DNA from: Agrobacterium tumefaciens
GTDB lineage: Bacteria > Pseudomonadota > Alphaproteobacteria > Rhizobiales > Rhizobiaceae
Direction of reading: 5' to 3'
DNA: 64,000 nucleotides
NCBI GenBank assembly: GCA_025559845.1
Contig: CP048470.1
Coordinates: 2,279,001-2,343,000, forward strand
Of the stretch, positions 61,583 to 64,000 are shown one piece after another. The notes under the pieces are model-generated. The model did not search any database. It saw only the letters and a program-made list of their open reading frames with translations, and was not told the DNA's origin. How positions within the stretch are numbered: position 1 is the first letter of the stretch; every line of letters begins with the position of its first letter. Made by a program: the position numbers and the translations under genes.

Positions 61583-61779
61583 GCTACATGTGATGCAACG
61601 CGCGATTTTCGGGAGGCAAGCGTTCCTCGCAGCGGATGTGTCGCCGGCATGGTCAGGAAGTCGGATGGACAAACGGCATGCCGCTGGTCCAGCCGCAGGG
61701 AAGCATGTCTGTTTTCAGAGCGTTAGTTCCGTTTGTTCGTGCAGACGGCCACGTCTTGTTCGCAGGTGCAAAAATTCTT

Positions 61780-61797
61780 TTTGTATACGTTTTGTAT
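61780..61797 (+). promoter_or_regulatory. 18-bp operator-like element, transporter side
   Basis: TTTGTATAC-G-TT-T-TGTAT, 83 bases before the binding-protein ATG. TGTATAC cores are common in sites of FCD-type GntR regulators. Confidence 0.6.
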
Positions 61798-61879
61798 TTT
61801 TTATGTTGATTTCTCGTATTCTTGAGGAAATAGTGTTCTTGCCTTCAAGGGCAGACCAATTGCTGGGAGCAAATCAAGA

Positions 61880-62686
61880 ATGAGAAAAACGGTCATCTTC
61901 GCCGGCCTGCTGGCCGCCGCATCCGCCATGACACCGGCCAAGGCCGACAAACTCGACGACATCATTTCCTCGGGTACACTGCGTTGCGCTGTTGTGCTCG
62001 ATTTCCCGCCGATGGGTTCGCGTGACGCGAACAACAATCCGGAAGGCTTCGACGTCGATTACTGCAACGATCTTGCCAAGGCGCTCGGCGTTACTGCCGA
62101 AATCGTCGAAACACCCTTCCCAGAGCGTATTCCGGCTCTGATGTCTGGGCGTGTTGATGTGGGCGTTGCCTCGACGTCCGATACGCTGGAGCGTGCGAAG
62201 ACTGTCGGTATGACCGTTCCGTACTTTGCATTCGAAATGGCTGTCACTGCCAACGACAAGTCGGGTATCAAGTCTTTCGAAGACATGAAGGGCAAGACAG
62301 TCGGCGCGACCGCAGGTACGTTTGAAGCAATTGCACTTGAAAACTCCGTCAAGGAGTGGGGTGCTGGCGAGTTCCGTCCCTATCAGACACAAGCCGATGT
62401 CTTCCTTGCGCTCAGCCAGGGTCAGATCGACGCAACGGTTTCCACATCGACTGTCGCGCAATCCAACGTCAAGAGCGGCAAATTCGGCGGTATCTCCGTT
62501 GTCGGTAAGGCGCCCTACGATATCGACTACGTTGCGCTCTTCACCAACCGCGACGAATACGGCCTCATCAACTACTTGAACCTGTTCATCAACCAGCAGG
62601 TACGTACAGGTCGTTACGCCGAGCTTTACGAGAAGTGGGTGGGCGGCGAAGCGCCGTCGCTCGCTGTTAACGGCGTCTATCGCTAA
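61880..62686 (+). CDS. Polar amino-acid-type periplasmic binding protein (family 3)
   Basis: A 268-residue family-3 (HisJ/ArgT/GlnH) binding protein. Signal peptide ends at about residue 23 (TPAKADK). Marks: GTLRCAVVLDFPPMGSRDANNNPEGFDVDYCNDLAKALG, then SGRVDVGVASTSDTLERAK and GKTVGATAGTFEAIALE, each in the expected order. First gene of an amino-acid ABC unit followed by two permease genes. Context suggests proline or hydroxyproline derivatives, but the ligand-site residues do not decide. Confidence 0.88.
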   Translation: MRKTVIFAGLLAAASAMTPAKADKLDDIISSGTLRCAVVLDFPPMGSRDANNNPEGFDVDYCNDLAKALGVTAEIVETPFPERIPALMSGRVDVGVASTSDTLERAKTVGMTVPYFAFEMAVTANDKSGIKSFEDMKGKTVGATAGTFEAIALENSVKEWGAGEFRPYQTQADVFLALSQGQIDATVSTSTVAQSNVKSGKFGGISVVGKAPYDIDYVALFTNRDEYGLINYLNLFINQQVRTGRYAELYEKWVGGEAPSLAVNGVYR

Positions 62687-62755
62687 TCAGGACTTTTTGA
62701 AACGGCGCGATCAACATGATCGCGCCGTTGATCGTTTCTGAAAGGTGAGACGGTT

Positions 62756-63421
62756 ATGTTTAATTACACGTTCCACTGGAACCAGGCGCTGAAGGCTTTG
62801 CCGCAGCTCTTGGATGGTGCGGTGGTGACGCTCCAGATCGCGATCCTCTCCATGGTGATCGGGCTGGCCTGCGCAATCATGCTCACCCTGTTCCGGTTAT
62901 CGGAAAATCGTGCTCTTGGCGCGTTTGCCGCGACCTGGGTCGAAATTGCCCGCAATACGCCGGCTTTGTTCCAGATCTACATGGCGCATTTCGGCCTTGG
63001 TAACTTCGGTATCCACCTCAGCCCATACACGGCTCTGCTCGTTGGCATCGCCTTCAACAATGCCGGTTATCTCGCGGAGAATTTCCGCGGTGCTTTGAAA
63101 GCCATTCCCGATACCCAGACCCGGTCTGGCCGATCGCTTGGGATGACGTCGATGCAAACCTTCCGTCTGATCATTCTCCCTCAAATGCTTCGTGTCGCTT
63201 TCTTGCCGGCCACCAACCAGATGGTCTGGGCAATCCTCATGACCTCGCTTGGCGTGACTGTGGGAATGAATACCGACCTTGCGGGTGTTACCCAGGCGCT
63301 GAATGCCAAGTCATTCCGCACCTTCGAATTTTTCGCACTTGCAGCAGTCATCTACTACGTGATTGCCAAGATCGTCACGCTCGCCGCCAGGGTTCTGGCA
63401 TGGCGTCTGTTCCGTTACTGA
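62756..63421 (+). CDS. Polar amino-acid ABC transporter permease 1 (HisM/GlnP type)
   Basis: A 221-residue permease of the HisM/His-Q type. Five spans; marks: ALPQLLDGAVVTLQIAILSMVIG at the start, EIARNTPALFQIYMAHFGLG, and the EAA loop KAIPDTQTRSGRSLGMTSMQTFRLIILPQMLR. AAAGGTGAG precedes the ATG. It is separated from the binding-protein gene by 69 bases, with an inverted repeat ACGGCGCGATCAA / TGATCGCGCCGTTG-like hairpin between (about 62699-62731), and from permease 2 by 12 bases. Confidence 0.88.
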   Translation: MFNYTFHWNQALKALPQLLDGAVVTLQIAILSMVIGLACAIMLTLFRLSENRALGAFAATWVEIARNTPALFQIYMAHFGLGNFGIHLSPYTALLVGIAFNNAGYLAENFRGALKAIPDTQTRSGRSLGMTSMQTFRLIILPQMLRVAFLPATNQMVWAILMTSLGVTVGMNTDLAGVTQALNAKSFRTFEFFALAAVIYYVIAKIVTLAARVLAWRLFRY

Positions 63422-63433
63422 GAGAGGTGAGCC

Positions 63434-64000
63434 ATGTTCGAAACCGCTCTCACCTGGAGTGATCTCGCCTTTCTTGCCAAAGGGGCAGGAATGACCCTTG
63501 CCGTTACGGCAGTTGCCGTTACGGCAGGTACGGTCATGGGGATTATCTTCGGTATTATCCGCGTTCAGCTCGGTGCATATTGGTCGTTGCCTTTGACCTT
63601 CGTGCTTGATGTGTTCCGCTCTGTGCCGCTGCTCATCCAACTCGTGCTCGGCAATGCGTTTCAGTCGATCGCCAAGCTTGGCTGGCCGCCTTTCACCACG
63701 TCCTGTGTCGTGCTGTCGCTTTACACCGCAGCCTATTGCACAGAAATCGTCCGCGGCGGTATTTCCTCAGTGCCGTCCAATACAAGGCGTGCCTGCCGAT
63801 CTCTCGGCATGACGTGGTCGCAGGACATGCGTTATATCGTCCTGCCGCTTGCTACCCGCGTGTCACTCCCGTCGTGGATCGGTCTGACACTCGGTGTCAT
63901 GAAAGATTCTGCACTTGTGCTGTGGCTCGGCCTGATCGAGCTTTTGCGGGCGTCGCAAATCCTTGTCACCCGCCTCCAGGAACCGCTTACAATCCTTCTG
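63434..64000 (+). CDS. Polar amino-acid ABC transporter permease 2, 3' end cut by window edge
   Basis: The frame opens at ATG 63434 (GAGAGGTGA about 5 bases upstream) and stays open for 189 codons to the window edge. Marks: DLAFLAKGAGMTLAVTAVAV, DVFRSVPLLIQLVLGNAF, and the EAA loop SSVPSNTRRACRSLGMTWSQDMRYIVLPLA, all of the HisM/HisQ class. It should end within about 30 codons beyond the edge; an ATPase gene probably follows. Confidence 0.88.
   Translation, partial: MFETALTWSDLAFLAKGAGMTLAVTAVAVTAGTVMGIIFGIIRVQLGAYWSLPLTFVLDVFRSVPLLIQLVLGNAFQSIAKLGWPPFTTSCVVLSLYTAAYCTEIVRGGISSVPSNTRRACRSLGMTWSQDMRYIVLPLATRVSLPSWIGLTLGVMKDSALVLWLGLIELLRASQILVTRLQEPLTILL

Larger units (their letters stand above)
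61531..61879. other. Divergent control region of the reductase and amino-acid transporter genes
   Basis: About 349 bases without a gene. It contains two nearly identical 18-base elements in opposite orientation (entries at 61565 and 61780), each close to one of the divergent starts, and an AT-rich promoter zone before the transporter gene. Confidence 0.6.

Noticed and set aside
1..64000. tRNA, rRNA, insertion sequences, phage att sites, replication origin
   Set aside because: I looked for cloverleaf-like ends, transposase frames and terminal inverted repeats and saw none that I could support by eye.

Overview
The window looks like a piece of a secondary replicon (chromid or linear chromosome) of a Rhizobiaceae bacterium, most probably of the Agrobacterium/Rhizobium group. 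The grounds are its density of ABC uptake operons, close matches to Agrobacterium-type zinc genes (troCBA with divergent yciC), extra copies of ftsK and ftsZ, a DUF1127 micro-protein and an alpha-proteobacterial anti-Shine-Dalgarno sRNA. I saw no rRNA or tRNA gene, insertion sequence, CRISPR array or replication origin. The species is an inference from protein resemblance.

Left part (1-17.9 kb): a cut AraC-type regulator diverges from an MFS exporter. A galactofuranose-type sugar ABC operon (ytfQ-ytfR-ytfT-yjfF) ends in a FadR-type regulator gene and diverges from a xylonate-dehydratase-like gene. A family-5 (peptide/opine-type) ABC operon carries a class V aminotransferase at its end and diverges from a class I aminotransferase.

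Middle part (18-35 kb): a soluble FtsK paralogue, an Ldh_2-family dehydrogenase, a small accessory patch with a Fic protein and a 5'-truncated hipA remnant, two cyclic-di-GMP proteins around a PhcB-like methyltransferase and an ureidoglycine aminohydrolase, then an RND efflux pair with an AcrR-like operator in front and a TetR regulator behind.

Right-middle (35-50 kb): a ribose-type ABC operon with a possible coupled leader peptide; the glycerol-3-phosphate operon ugpBAEC with a Pho-box-like repeat; an AfuABC-like transporter operon with an inositol-monophosphatase-family enzyme, faced by a LacI regulator with two matching operator-like sites. The last two suggest a region devoted to organophosphate scavenging.

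Right part (50-64 kb): an XRE regulator with a three-heptamer control region facing a Tat-like exported protein; the zinc-starvation divergon yciC/troCBA with three 17-bp Zur-type boxes; a DUF1127 gene; a candidate sRNA that presents the anti-Shine-Dalgarno motif CCTCCTCCC in four successive hairpin loops; a lone receiver protein; an FtsZ paralogue without the C-terminal tail; and a hydroxyproline-type catabolic cluster (GntR regulator, DapA-family enzyme, pyrroline-2-carboxylate-reductase-like enzyme, polar amino-acid ABC transporter) with shared operator-like sequences. The cluster runs off the right edge.
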